Assembly: GCF_008831285.2 (NCBI RefSeq) | Contig: NC_045150.1 | Span: 13,747,868-13,811,867 of the forward strand | Length of the DNA stretch: 64,000 bases | Direction of reading: 5' to 3' | Source: Nymphaea colorata | Lineage: Eukaryota; Streptophyta; Magnoliopsida; Nymphaeales; Nymphaeaceae | Part shown: positions 13,835-27,322 of the stretch, one piece after another | Position numbering within the stretch: the first letter of the stretch is position 1 | Layout of the letters: every line of letters starts with the position of its first letter | The notes under the pieces: generated by a model | The model's input: the letters and a program-made list of their open reading frames with translations, nothing else | Told to the model about the DNA's origin: nothing | Databases searched by the model: none | Translations under genes and position numbers: made by a program

Positions 13835-16800
13835 AAATCGCAAGTTTGAATGAAAGGGATTGCGATTAAAGCGTCCATTTGATCCCTTATTGTTAATGCA
13901 ACGAGTTAAACAAGTTGTTACGTTTATACTGAATGATTTTGGGGATTGAAACAACAAGTTCGTATAAATATTAATGAGATTTAAGTCATTCATTTGCTCC
14001 CTTATAGTTAATAAAGTGGGATCGACTTGTCGTTTCATTCATATTGATTGGCTTAGGGGATTAAAATCACAAATTTGCCTAACTACAAATGGGATTTAAG
14101 ACATTCATTTGATATTTTGTAGTGAATTCAAAGATTTTAACTTGTTATTTCTACATCAAATGATTTAAATGATTGAAATCAAAAGTTCGTTCGAATGCCA
14201 ATGAGATTTAACCATTCATTTACTCTAAATCCAATGAGTTGAACTTGTTCTTTGATACTTATAGTTAATCGAATGAGTATGACTTGTTGTTACATCTATA
14301 TTACGTTATTTAAGGGGTAAATTTAAATCACAAGTCGATATGAACACAATTGTTGAAGCCATTCCTTTTATCATTTGAAATCCAACACATTAAACATGTT
14401 ATCCGATCCCCTGCAGTTAATCCAACGAGTTTCAATCATCCTTACATCCACTTTGATAGATTAAAGGAATGGAAATCATAGGTTCACGTGAACAGGAATA
14501 AAACTTAAGCCATTCATTTCATCACTTATAGCAAATCCAACGAGTTAAACAGGTTATATTTATATTTAATGATTTAAGGGATTGAAATCATAAGTTTGTA
14601 AGACTGCGAATGAGATTTAAAACCTTCAATTGATCACCTACAGTTAATCGAATGATTTTAACATTTTATTGCATTTGTACTGATTGATTTAAGAAATTGA
14701 AATCACAAGTTTGAATGAATACGAATTAAATTAAAGCATTCATTTCATTCCTTATAGTCAATGCAATGAGTTAAACATGTTGTTATGTTTATACTGAATG
14801 AGTAAAGGGATTGAAACAACAAGTTCGTATAAATATAATTGAAATTTAAGTCATTCATTTACTCTCTTATAGTTAATCAAGTGGGACCAGCTTGTTGTTT
14901 CATTCACATTGATTGGCTAAGTGGATTAAAATCACAAATTTACGTAACTACGAATGGGATTTAAGGCATTCATTTGATCTTTTTTACAGAATTCAAAGAT
15001 TTAAACTTGTTATTTCTACATCGAATTATTTAAACGATTGAAATCATAAGTTCGTTCGAATGCCAATGAGATTTAACCGTTAATTTACTCCCTTAGAGTA
15101 AATCCAATGAGTCGAACTTGTTCTTTGATACTTATAGTTAATCGAATGAGTATGACTTCTTGTTACATCTATATTTTGTTATTTAACGGGTGGATTTAAA
15201 TCACAAGTCGATATGAAGACAATTGTTGAAGTCAATCCTTTCATTATTTGAAATCCATCAAATTAAACAAGTTATTCGGTCCCTCACAGTTAATCCAACA
15301 AGTTTTAGTCGTCCTTACATCTACATTGATTGATTAAAGGAATGGAAATCATATGTTCACGTGAATAGGAATGGAGCTTAAGCCATTTATTTCATCACTT
15401 ATAGCAAATCCAATGAAATTGAACAGTTAATCGAATGATTTTAACATTTTATTGCATTTGTACTGATTGATTTAAGAAATTGAAATCACAAGTTTGAATG
15501 AATACAAATGAAATTTAAGCATTCATTTCATCCCTCATAGTCAATGCAATGAGATAAACATGTTGTTACGTTTATACTGAATGAGTAAAGAGATTGAAAC
15601 AACAAGTTCGTATAAATATAAATGAGATTTAAGTCATTCATTTGCTCTCTTATAGTTAATCAAGTGGGACCAGCTTGTTGTTTCATTCACATTGATTGGC
15701 TAAGGGGATTAAAATCACAAATTTACGTAACTACAAATGGGATTTAAGGCATTCATTTGATCTTTTTTACAGAATTCAAAGATTTAAACTTGTTATTTCT
15801 ACATCGAATGATGTAAACGATTGAAATCATAAGTTCGTTCGAATGCCAATGAGATTTAACAGTTAATTTACTCCCTTAGAGTAAATCCAATGAGTTGAAC
15901 TTGTTCTTTGATACTTATAGTTAATCGAATGAGTATGACTTGTTGTTACATCTATATTTCGTTATTTGACGGGTGGATTTAAATAACAAGTCGATATCAA
16001 CACAATTGTTTAAGTCAATCCTTTCATCATTTGAAATTCAACACATTAAACAAGTTATTCGATCCCTCACAGTTAATCCGACGAGTTTCAATCGTCCTTA
16101 CATCTACATTGACTGATTAAAGGAATGGAAATCATAGGTTCACGTGAATTGGAATGGCACCTAAGCCATTTATTTCATCACTTATAGCAAATCCAACGAG
16201 TTAAACTGGTTACATTTATATTTAATGATTTAAGGGATTGAAATCATAAGTTTGTAAGACTGCGAATGAGATTTAAAACATTCATTTGATCACCTACAGT
16301 TAATCGAATGATTTTAGCATTTTATTGCATTTGTACTGATTGATTTAAGAAATTGAAATCCCAAGTTTGAATGAATACGAATGAGATTTAAGCATTCATT
16401 TCATCCCCCATATTCAATGCAATGAGTTAAACATGTTGTTACGTTTATACTGAATGAATAAAGGGATTGAAACAAGAAGTTCGCATAAATATGAACCATA
16501 TTTAAGTCATTGATTTGCTTCCTTATAGTTAATCAAGTGGGACCAGCTTGTTGTCTCATTCACATTGATTGGCTTAGGGGATTAAAATCACAAATTTACG
16601 TGATTACAATTGGGTTTAATACATTCATTTGATCTTTTGTAGTGAATTCAAAGATTTAAACTTGTTATTTCTATATCGAACGATTTAAATGATTGAAATC
16701 GTAAGTTCGTTTGAACGCCAATGAGATTTAACCGTTCATTTACTCCCTCATAGTTTGTCCAATGAGTTGAATTTGTTATTTGATACTTATAAAAAACCGA

Positions 16801-17076
16801 ATGACTGCAACTTGTTGTTACATCCATATTACGTGATTTAAGGGGTGGATTTAAATCACAAGTTCATATGAATGCAATTGTTTAAGCCATTCATTTCATC
16901 ACATGAAGTTAATCCAACGGGTTGACCATGTTTCATTTACATTTAATGATTTAAGGGATTGCAATCACAAGCTTACAAGGCTATGAATAAGATTTCGAAC
17001 CTTCATTTGATCACCTATAGTTGATCGAATGAGTTTCACATTTCATTTTGTTTGCACTGGTTGATTTAAGAAATTC
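13835..17076. repeat. Unit 8: A-B(deleted)-B-C long unit (3242 bp)
   Basis: Module A 13835-14699 (865), a first B with a deletion 14700-15482 (783), a second complete B 15483-16355 (873) and C 16356-17076 (721). The first B lost about 89 bp across monomers 6 and 7. The extra B is the reciprocal type of the B loss seen in A-C units, as expected from unequal crossover offset by one module. Confidence 0.92.
15405..15428. other. Deletion junction, about 89 bp lost in module B
   Basis: The monomer 6 string caaatccaatga runs straight into monomer 7 sequence (cagttaatcgaatg) through a short odd segment (aattgaa). A normal module has the rest of monomer 6 and the start of monomer 7 between these points. 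The exact breakpoint is uncertain because the flanks are similar. Confidence 0.75.
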
Positions 17077-19490
17077 AAATCGCAAGTTTGAATGAAAGGG
17101 ATTGCGATTAAAGCGTATATTTGATCCCTTATTGTTAATGCAACGAGTTAAACAAGTTGTTACGTTTATACTGAATGATTTTGGGGATTGAAACAACAAG
17201 TTCGTATAAATATTAATGAGATTTAAGTCATTCATTTGCTCCCTTATAGTTAATAAAGTGGGATCGACTTGTCGTTTCATTCATATTGATTGGCTTAGGG
17301 GATTATAATCACAAATTTGCCGAACTACAGATGAGATTTAAGACATTCATTTGATCTTTTGTAGTGAATTCAAAGACTTTGACTTGTTATATATACATCA
17401 AACGATTTAAACGATTGAAATCAAAAGTTCGTTCGAATGCCAATGAGATTCAACCGTTCATTTACTCCAAATCCAATGTGTTGAACTTATTCTTTGATAC
17501 TTATAGTTAATCGAATGAGTATGACTTGTTGTTACATCTATATTATGTTATTTAAGGGGTAAATTTAAATCACAAGTCGATATGAACACAATTGTTGAAG
17601 CCATTCCTTTCATCATTTGAAATCCAACACATTAAACATGTTATCCGGTCCCCTGCAGTTAATCCAACGAGTTTCAATCATCCTTACATCCACTTTGATA
17701 GATTAAAGGAATGGAAATCATAGGTTCACGTGAACACGAATGCAACTTAAGCCATTCATTTCATCACTTTTAGCAAATCCAACGAGTTAAACAGGTTACA
17801 TTTATATTTAGTGATTTAAGGGATTGAAATCACAAGTTGTAAGACTGCGAATGAGATTTAAAACCTTCAATTGATCACCTACAGTTAATCGAATGATTTT
17901 AACATTTTATTGCATTTGTACTGATTGATTTAAGAAATTGAAATCACAAGTTTGAATGAATACAAATGAAATTTAAGCATTCATTTCATCCCTTATAGTC
18001 AATGCAATGAGTTAAACATGTTGTTACGTTTATACTGAATGAGTAAAGATATTGAAACAACAAGTTCATATAAATATAAATGAGATTTAAGTCATTCATT
18101 TGCTCTCTTATAGTTTATCAAGTGGGACCAGCTTGTTGTTTCATTCACATTGATTGGCTAAGGGGATTAAAATGACAAATTTACATAACTACAAATGGGA
18201 TTTAAGGCATTCATTTGATCTTTTTACAGAATTCAAAGATTTAAACTTGTTATTTCTACATCGAATGATGTAAACGATTGAAATCATAAGTTCGTTCGAA
18301 TGCCAATGAGTTGAACTTGTTCTTTGATACTTATAGTTAATCGAATGAGTATGACATGTTGTTACATCTATATTTCGTTATTTAACGGGTGGATTTAAAT
18401 CACAAGTCAATATGAACACAATTGTTGAAGCCAATCCTTTCATCATTTGAAATCGAACACATTAAACAAGTTATTCAATCCCTCACAGTTAATCCAACGA
18501 GTTTCAATCATCCTTACATCTACATTGATTGATTAAAGGAATGCAAATCATAGGTTCAGGTGAATAGGATTGACACTTAAGCCATTTATTTCATCACTTA
18601 TAGCAAATCCAACGAGTTAAACTGGTTACATTTATATTTAATGATTTAATGGATTGAAATCATAAGTTTGTAATACTGCGAATGAGATTTAAACATTTAT
18701 TTGATCACCTACAGTTAATCGAATGATTTAACATTTTATTGCATTTGTACTGATTGATTTAAGAAATTGAAATCCCAAGTTTGAATGAATACGAATGAGA
18801 TTTAAGCATTCATTGCATCCCTTATATTCAATGCAATGAGTTAAACATGTTGTTACGTTTATACTGAATGAATAAAGGGATTGAAACAACAAGTTCGCAT
18901 AAATATGAACCAGATTTAAGTCATTCGTTTGCTTCCTTATAGTTAATCAAGTGGGACCAGCTTGTTGTCTCGTTCACATTGATTGGCTTAAGGGATTAAA
19001 ATCACAAATTTACGTGACTACAATTGGGTTTAATACATTCATTTGATATTTTGTAGTGAATTCAAAGATTTAAACTTGTTATTTCTATATCGAACAATTT
19101 AAATGATTGAAATCGTAAGTTCGTTTGAACGCCAATGAGATTTAACTGTTCATTTACTCCCTCATAGTTAGTCCAATGAGTTGAATTTTTTATTTGATAC
19201 TTATAGAAAACCGAATGACTACAACTTGTTGTTACGTCCATATTACGTTATTTAAGGGGTGGATTTAAATCACAAGTTCATATGAATGCAATTGTTTAAG
19301 CCATTCATTTCATCACATTAAGTTAATCCAACGGGTTGAACATGTTCCATTTACATTTAATGATTTAAGGGATTGCAATCACAAGCTTACAAGACTATGA
19401 ATAAGATTTTGAACCTTCATTTGATCACCTATAGTTGATCGAATGAGTTTCACATTTCATTTTGTTTGCAGTGGTTGATTTAAGAAATTG
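17077..19490. repeat. Unit 9: A-B-C with deletion in B (2414 bp)
   Basis: Module A 17077-17940 (864), B 17941-18769 (829) and C 18770-19490 (721). B is short because about 43 bp are missing in monomer 4 near 18310: gccaatgag is followed directly by ttgaacttg, skipping the segment between two aatgag strings. The short direct repeat at the edges suggests slippage or microhomology-mediated loss. Confidence 0.9.
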
Positions 19491-21732
19491 AAATCGCAAG
19501 TCTGAATGAAAGGGATTGCGATTAAAGCGTCCATTTGATTCCTTATTGCTAATGCACCGAGTTAAACAAGTTGTTACGTTTATACTGAATGATTTTGGGA
19601 TTGAAACAACAAGTTCGTATAAATATTAATGAGATTTAAGTCATTCATTTGCTCCCTTATAGTCAAAAAAGTTGGATCGACTTGTCGTTTCATTCATATT
19701 GATTGGCTTAGGGGATTAAAATCACAAATTTGCCTAACTACAAATCGAATTTAAGACATTCATTTGATCTTTTGTTGTGAATTCAAAGATTTTAACTTGT
19801 TATTTCTACATCAAACGATTTAAACAATTGAAATCAAAAGTTCGTTCGAATGCCAATGAGATTTAACCGTTCATTTACTCCAAATTCAATGAGTTGAACT
19901 TGTTCTTTGATACTTATAGTTAATCGAATGAGTATGACTTGTTGTAACATCTATATTACGTTATTTAAGGGGTAAATTTAAATCATAAGTCGATATGAAC
20001 ACAATTGTTGAAGCCATTTGTTTCATCATTTAAAATCCAACACATTAAACATGTTATCCGATCCCCTGCAGTTAATCCAACGACTTTCAATCATCCTTAC
20101 ATCCACTTTGATAGATTGAAGGAATGGAAATCATAGGTTGACGTGAACAGGAATGCAACATAAGCCATTCATTTCATCACTTATAGCAAATCCAACGAGT
20201 TAAACAGGTTACATTTATATTTAATGATTTAAGGGATTGAAATCATAAGTTTGTAAGACTGCGAATGAGATTTAAAACCTTCAATTGATCACCTATAGTT
20301 AATCGAATGATTTTAACATTTTATTGCATTGTACTGATTGATTTAAGAATTGAAATCACAAGTTTGAAAGAATACAAATGAAATTTAAGCATTCATTTCA
20401 TCCCTTATAGTCAATGCAATGAGTTAAACATGTTGTTACGTTTATACTGAATGAGTAAAGGGATTGAAACAACAAGTTCATATAAATATAAATGAGATTT
20501 AAGTCATTCATTTGCTCTCTTATAGTTAATCAAGTGGGACCAGCTTGTTTCATTCACATTGATTGGCAAGGGGATTAAAATCATAAATTTACGTAACTAC
20601 AAATGAGATTTAAAGCATTCATTTGATCTTTTTATGAATTCAAAGATTTAACTTGTTATTTCTACATCGAAGATTAACGATTGAAATCATAAGTTCGTTC
20701 GAATGCAATGAGATTTAACCGTTATTTCTTAAGTATCCAATGAGTTGAATTTTTTTTATATTATCGAATGATAATTGTTGTTATCTATATTCGTTATTAA
20801 CGGTGGATTTAAATCGAATACATTTGAAGCAATTTTCATTGAATCCACATAAGTTATCATAGTTAAAAGTTTCATCGCCTTACATTAATTGATTTAAGAA
20901 TGAAATCAAGTTCAGACAGAATAAGATTTATTTCATTTATCAACTAAGTTGATTAATGAAAGATTAATCAATTGTACATGGAAATAAAAATTAATCAAGT
21001 TTGATGATACAGGATTGAGATTTAAGCATCATTTCATCCCTTATATTCAATGCAATGAGTTAAACATGTTGTTACGTTTAACTGAATGAATAAAGGGATT
21101 GAAACAACAAGTTCGCATAAATATGAAAGATTTAAGTCATTCATTTGCTCCTTATAGTTAATCAAGTGGACCAGCTTGTTGTTCTTCACATTGATTGGCT
21201 TAGGGGATTAAAATCACAAGTTATGTGACTACAATGGGTTAATACATTCTTTGATCTTCTGTAGTGAATTCAAAGATTTAACTTGTTATTCTATCGAACG
21301 AGTTAAATGATGAAATCGTAGTTCGTTGAACGCCAATAAGATTTAACCATCATTACTCCTTCATAGTTTGTCCAATGAGTTGATTTGTTATTTATACTTA
21401 TAACGAATGAAAACACGTCCATATACACAATGTTAAGCCAATCTTTCATCATTTGAAATCCACATTAAACAGTTATCGATCAGTTAATCAACATTCAATC
21501 TCCTACATCACTTGAAGATTAAGGAAGGAATCAAGGACGTGAACAGGAATGAATTAAGCCATTATTTCATCACTAAGAATCAACGGTTAACAGTTACATT
21601 TATATTTAATGATTTAAGGGATTGCAATCATAAGTTACAAGACTGGAATAAGATTTCGAACCTTTATTTGATCACCTATAGTTATCGAATGATTTACATT
21701 TATTTTGTTTTCATGGTTGATTTAAGAAATTG
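19491..21732. repeat. Unit 10: A-B-C, B and C heavily eroded (2242 bp)
   Basis: Module A 19491-20352 is ordinary. From about 20560 to about 21730, B and the following C-like module show a dense series of one- to several-base losses. B keeps only about 640 bp and its boundary with C (about 20993) is hard to place. The following module still shows C markers (atgggttaatacatt, gttaagcc). Unlike every other C, it also retains recognisable monomer 5 and monomer 6 sequence near 21440-21560. Confidence 0.75.
20560..21730. other. Eroded or badly assembled satellite patch
   Basis: Across about 1.2 kb, bases are missing every few nucleotides compared with every other copy. Retained bases are largely those shared between modules, and many losses fall where modules differ. 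Worst-affected stretches are about 20730-20850 and 20880-21010. Such a pattern is expected from a consensus built over mixed repeat copies. Real decay of an isolated old copy is the alternative. Confidence 0.7.
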
Positions 21733-23547
21733 AAATCGCAAGTTTGAATGAATACGGATGCGATTTACAGCATCCATTTGATCCCTTATTGTCAATGCAA
21801 CGAGTAAACAAGTTGTTACGTTTATACTGAATGATTAGGGATTGAAACAACAAGTTCGTATAAATATAATGAGATTTAAGTCATTCATTTGCTCCCTTTA
21901 GTTAATAAAGTGGGACGACTGTCGTTTCATTCATATTGATTCGCTTAGGGGATTAAAATCACAAATTTGCTAACTACAAATGGGATTTAAGACATTCATT
22001 TGATCTTTTGTAGTGAATTCAAAGATTTTAACATGTTATTTCTACATCAACGATTTAAACGATTGAAATCAAAAGTTCATTCGAATGCCAATGAGATTTA
22101 ACCATTCATTTACTCCAAATCCAATGAGTTGAACTTGTTCTTTGATACTTATAGTTAATCGAATGAGTATGACTTGTTGTTACATCTATATTACGTTATG
22201 TAAGGGTAAATTTAATCACAAGTCGATGTCAACACAATTGTTGAAGAGATTCCTTTCATCATTTGAAATCCAACACATTAAACATGTTATCCGATCCCCT
22301 GCAGTTATGCAACGAGTTTCAATCATCCTTACATCCACTTTGATAGATTAAAGGAATGGAATCATAGGTTCACGTGAACAGGAATGCAAGTTAAGCCATT
22401 CATTTCATCACTTATAGCAAATCCAACGAGTTAAACAGGTTACATTTATATTTAATGATTTAAGGGATTGAAATCATAAGTTTGTAAGACTGCGAATGAG
22501 ATTTAAAACCTTCAATTGATCACCTACAGTTAATCGAATGATTTTAACATTTTATTGCATTTGTACTTATTGATTAAGAAATTGAAATCACAAGTTTGAA
22601 AGAATACAAATGAAATTTAAGCATTCATTTCATCCCTTATAGTCAATGCAATGAGTTAAACATGTTGTTACGTTTATACTGAATGAGTAAAGGCATTGAA
22701 ACAACAAGTTCATATAATATAAATGAGATTTAAGTCATTCATTTGCTCTCTTATAGTTAATCAAGTGGGACCAGCTAGTTGTTTCATTCATATTGATTGG
22801 CTAAGTGGATTAAAATCACAAATTTACGTAACTACAAATGGGATTTAAGCATTCATTGATCTTTTTACAGAATTCAAAGATTAAATGTTATTCTACATCG
22901 AATGATTAAACGATTGAAATCATAAGTTCGTTCGATTGCCAATGAGATTTAACCGTTAATTTACTCCCTTAGAGTAAATCCAATGAGTTGAACTTGTTCT
23001 TTGATACTTATAGTTAATCGAATGAGTATGACTTGTTGTTACATCTATATTTCGTTATTTAACGGGTGGATTTAAATCAGAACACAATTGTTGAAGCCAA
23101 TCCTTTCATCATTTGAAATCCAACACATTAAAACCAAGTTATTCCGATCCCTCACAGTTAATCCAACGAGTTTCAATCGTCCTTACATCTACATTGATTG
23201 ATTAAAGGAATGGAAATCATAGGTTCACGAGAACAGGAATGCAACTTAAGCCATTCATTTCATCACTTATAGCAAATCCAACGAGTTAAACAGGTTACAT
23301 TTATATTTAATGATTTAAGGGATTGAAATCATAAGTTTGTAAGACTGCGAATGAGATTTAAAACCTTCAATTGATCACCTACAGTTAATCGAATCATTTT
23401 AACATTTTATTGCATTTGTACTTATTGATTTAAGAAATTGAAATCCCAAGTTTGAATGAATACGAATGAGATTTAAACATTCATTTCATCCCTTCTATTC
23501 AATGCAATGAGTTAAACATGTTGTTACGTTTATACTGAATGAATATG
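21733..23547. repeat. Unit 11: A-B then truncated C (1815 bp)
   Basis: Module A 21733-22584 (852), a B-type module 22585-23440 (856) and only 107 bp of C1 (23441-23547) before the next module A starts. Inside B the sequence becomes A-like at monomer 6 (acaggaatgcaacttaagcc near 23233) and C-like at 23441. This module is therefore a B/A mosaic. It also lacks 11 bp at 23079. Scattered one-base losses occur at 22780-22910. Confidence 0.85.
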
Positions 23548-23556
23548 AAATCGCAA
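23536..23556. other. Out-of-register C1/A1 junction
   Basis: C1 sequence (tatactgaatgaat) passes directly into the module A monomer 1 anchor (atgaaatcgcaag). The remaining monomers of C, about 610 bp, are missing. The join sits at a gaat/tgaa-type microhomology, and the anchor spacing here is 107 bp instead of 114. Whole-module exchanges elsewhere keep register; this one nearly does, with a shift of a few bases. Confidence 0.8.
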
Positions 23557-24236
23557 GTTTGAATGAAAGGGATTGCGATTAAAGCGTCAATTTGATCCCG
23601 TGTTGTTAATGGAACGAATTAAACAAGTTGTTACGTTTATACTGAATGATTTTGGGGATTGAAACAACAAGTTCGTACAAATATAATGAGATTTAAGTCA
23701 TTCATTTGCTCCCTTATAGTTAATAAAGTGGGATCGACTTGTCGTTTCCTTCATATTGATTCGCTTAGGGGATTAAAATCACAAATTTGCCCAACTACAA
23801 ATGGGATTTAAGACATTCATTTGATCTTTTGTAGTGAATTCAAAGATTTTAACTTGTTATTTCTACATCAAACGATTTAAACAATTGAAATCAAAAGTTC
23901 GTTCGAATGCCAATGAGATTTAACCATTCATTTACTCCAAATCCAATGAGTTGAACTTGTTCTTTGATACTTATATTCAATCGAATGAGTATGACTTGTT
24001 GTTTCAACTATATTACGTTATTTAAGGGGTAAATTTAAATCACAAGTCGATATGAACACCATTGTTGAAGCCATTCCTCTCATCATTTGAAATCCAACAC
24101 ATTAAACATGTTATCCGATCCCTAGCAGTTAATCCAACGATTTTCAATCATCCTTACATCCACTTTGATAGATTAAAGGAATGGAAATCATAGGTTCACG
24201 TGAACAGGAATGCAACATAAGCCATTCATTTCATCA

Positions 24237-24255
24237 CTGCGAGACTGCGAGACTG
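24237..24255. repeat. Short 8 bp direct repeat insertion in module A
   Basis: Two copies of ctgcgaga plus a partial third (ctg) replace the usual tatagcaaatccaacga stretch of monomer 6. The agactgcga string occurs normally in monomer 7 about 80 bp downstream, so this looks like filler copied from there during repair. It occurs once in the window. Confidence 0.8.
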
Positions 24256-27200
24256 TTAAACAGGTTACATTTATATTTAATGATTTAAGGGATTGAAATC
24301 ATAAGTTTGTAAGACTGCGAATGAGATTTAAAATCTTCAATTGATTACCTACAGTTAATCGAATGATTTTAACATTTTATTGCATTTGTACTGATTGATT
24401 TAATAAATTGAAATCACAAGTTTGAAACAATACAAATGAAATTTAAGCATTCATTTCATCCCTTATCGTCAATGCAACGAGTTAAACATGTTGTTACGTT
24501 TATACTGAATGAGTAAAAGCATTGAAACAGTAAGTTCATATAAATATGAATGAGATTTAAGTCATTCATTTTCTCTCTTATAGTTAATCAAGTGGGACCA
24601 GCTTCTTGTTTCATTCACATTGATTGGCTAAGGGGATTAAAATCACAAATTTACGTAACTACAAATGGGATTTAAGGCATTCATTTGATCTTTTTTACAG
24701 AATTCAAAGATTTAAACTTGTTATTTGTACATCGAATGATTTAAACGATTGAAATCATAAGTTTGTTCGAATGCCAATGAGATTTAACCGTTAATTTACT
24801 CCATTAGAGTAAATCCAATGAGTTGAACTTGTTCTTTGATACTTATAGTTTATTGAATGAGTATGACTTGTTGTTACATCTATATTTCGTTATTGAACGG
24901 GTGGATTTAAATCACAAGTCGATATGAACACAATTGTTGAAGCCAATCCTTTCATCATTTGAAATCAAACACATTAAACAAGTTATTCGATCCCTCGCAG
25001 TTAATCCAACGAGTTTCAATCGTCCTTACATCTACATTGATTGATTAAAGGAATGGAAATCATAGGTTCACGTGAACAGGAATGGAACTTAAGCCATTTA
25101 TTTCATCACTTATAGCAAATCCAACGCGTTAAACTGGTTACATTTATATTTAATGATTTAAGGGATTGAAATCATAAGTTTGTAAGACTGCGAATGAGAT
25201 TTAAAACCTTCAATTGATCACCTACAGTTAATCAAATGATTATAACATTTTATTGCATTTGTACTGATTGATTTAATAAATTGAAATCACAAGTTTGAAT
25301 GAATACAAATGAAATTTAAGCATTCATTTCATCCCTTATAATCAATGAAATGAGTTAAACATGTTGTTACGTTTATACTGAATGAGTAAAGCCATTGAAA
25401 CAACAAGTTCGTATCAATATAAATGAGATTTAAGTCATTCATTTGCTCTCTTATAGTTAATCAAGTGGGACCAGCTTGTTGTTTCATTCACATTGATTGG
25501 CTAAGGGGATTAAAATCACAAATTTACGTAACTACAAATGGGATTTAAGGCATTCATTTGATCTTTTTTACAGAATTCAAAGATTTAAACTTGTTATTTG
25601 TACATCGAATGATTTAAACGATTGAAATCATAAGTTTGTTCGAATGCCAATGAAATTTAACCGTTAATTTACTCCATTAGAGTAAATCCAATGAGTTGAA
25701 CTTGTTCTTTGATACTTATAGTTTATTGAATGAGTATGACTTGTTGTTACATCTATATTTCGTTATTTAACGGGTGGATTTAAATCACAAGTCGATATGA
25801 ACACAATTGTTGAAGTCAATCCTTTCATCATTTGAAATCCAACACATTAAACAAGTTATTCGATCCCTCACAGTTAATCCAACGAGTTTCAATCGTCCTT
25901 ACATCTACATTGATTGAATAAAGGAATGGAAATCATAGGTTCACGTGACTAGAAATGGCACTTAAGCCATTTATTTCATCACTTATAGCAAATCCAATGA
26001 GTTAAACTGGTTACATTTATATTTAATGATTTAAGGGATTGAAATCATAAGTTTGTAACACTGCGAATGAGATTTAAAACGTTCATTTGAACACCTACAG
26101 TTAATCGAATGATTTTAACATTTTATTGCATTTGTACTGATTGATTTAAGAAATTCAAATCACAAGTTTGAATGAATACAAATGAAATTTAAGCATTCAT
26201 TTCATCCCTTATAGTCAATGCAATGAGTTAAACATGTTGTTACGTTTATACTGAATGAGTAAAGGGATTGAAACAACAAGTTCGTATAAATATAAATGAG
26301 ATTTAAGTCATTCATTTGCTGTCTTATAGTTAATCAAGTGTGACCAGCTTGTTGTTTCATTCACATTGATTGGCTAAGGGGATTAAAATCACAAATTTAC
26401 GTAACTACAAATGGGATTTAAGGCATTCATTTGATCTTTTTTACAGAATTCAAAGATTTAAACTTGTTATTTCTACATCGAATGATTTAAACGATTGAAA
26501 TCATAAGTTCGTTCGAATGCCAATGAGATTTGACTGTTAATTTACCCCCTTAGAGTAAATCCAATTAGTTGAACTTGTTCTTTGATACTTATAGTTTATC
26601 GAATGAGTATGACTTGTTGTTATATCGACATTTCGTTATTTAACGGGGGGATTTAAATCACAACACAATTGTTGAAGCCAATCCTTTCATCATTTGCAAT
26701 CCAACACATTAAACAAGTTATTCGATCCCTCACAGTTAATCCAACGAATTTCAATCGTCCTTACATCTACATTGATTGATTAAAGGAATGGAAATCATAG
26801 GTTCACGTGAACAGGAATGGAACTTAAGCCATTTATTTCATCACTTATAGCAAATCCAACGCGTTCAACTGGTTACATTTATATTTAATGATTTAAGGGA
26901 TTGAAATCATAAGTTTGTAACACTGCGAATGAGATTTAAAACATTCATTTGATCACCTACAGTTAATCGAATGATTTTAACATTTTATTGCATTTGTACT
27001 GATTGATTTAAGAAATTGAAATCACAAGTTTGAAAGAATACAAATAAAATTTAAGCATTCATTTCATCCCTTATAGTCAATGCAATGAGTTAAACATGTT
27101 GTTACGTTTATACTAAATGAGTAAAGGGATTGAAACAACAAGTTCATATAAATATAAAAGTGATTTAAGTCATTCATTTGCTCTCTTATAGTTAATCAAG

Positions 27201-27299
27201 TGGGACCAGCTTGTTGCTTCATTCACATTGATTGGCTAAGGGGATTAAAATCACAAATTTACGTAACTACAAATGGGATTTAAAGCATTCACTTGATCT

Positions 27300-27322
27300 T
27301 TTTTACATCATTCACTTGAATA
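27300..27322. other. B3/C1 junction ending the run of B modules
   Basis: The fourth B stops inside monomer 3 after gatctttttt. A short non-matching segment (acatcattcact) follows, and the sequence then continues as C1 (tgaatatgaatgag). The join is out of register, unlike the A-C joins in units 2-4 and 7, and carries a few bases I cannot assign. Confidence 0.75.

Noticed and set aside
21512-22351. Two plus-strand open frames of 73 and 69 codons (21512-21733 and 22142-22351)
   Set aside because: Both lie on satellite sequence with small indels and are absent from the equivalent place in other units, so they are accidental.
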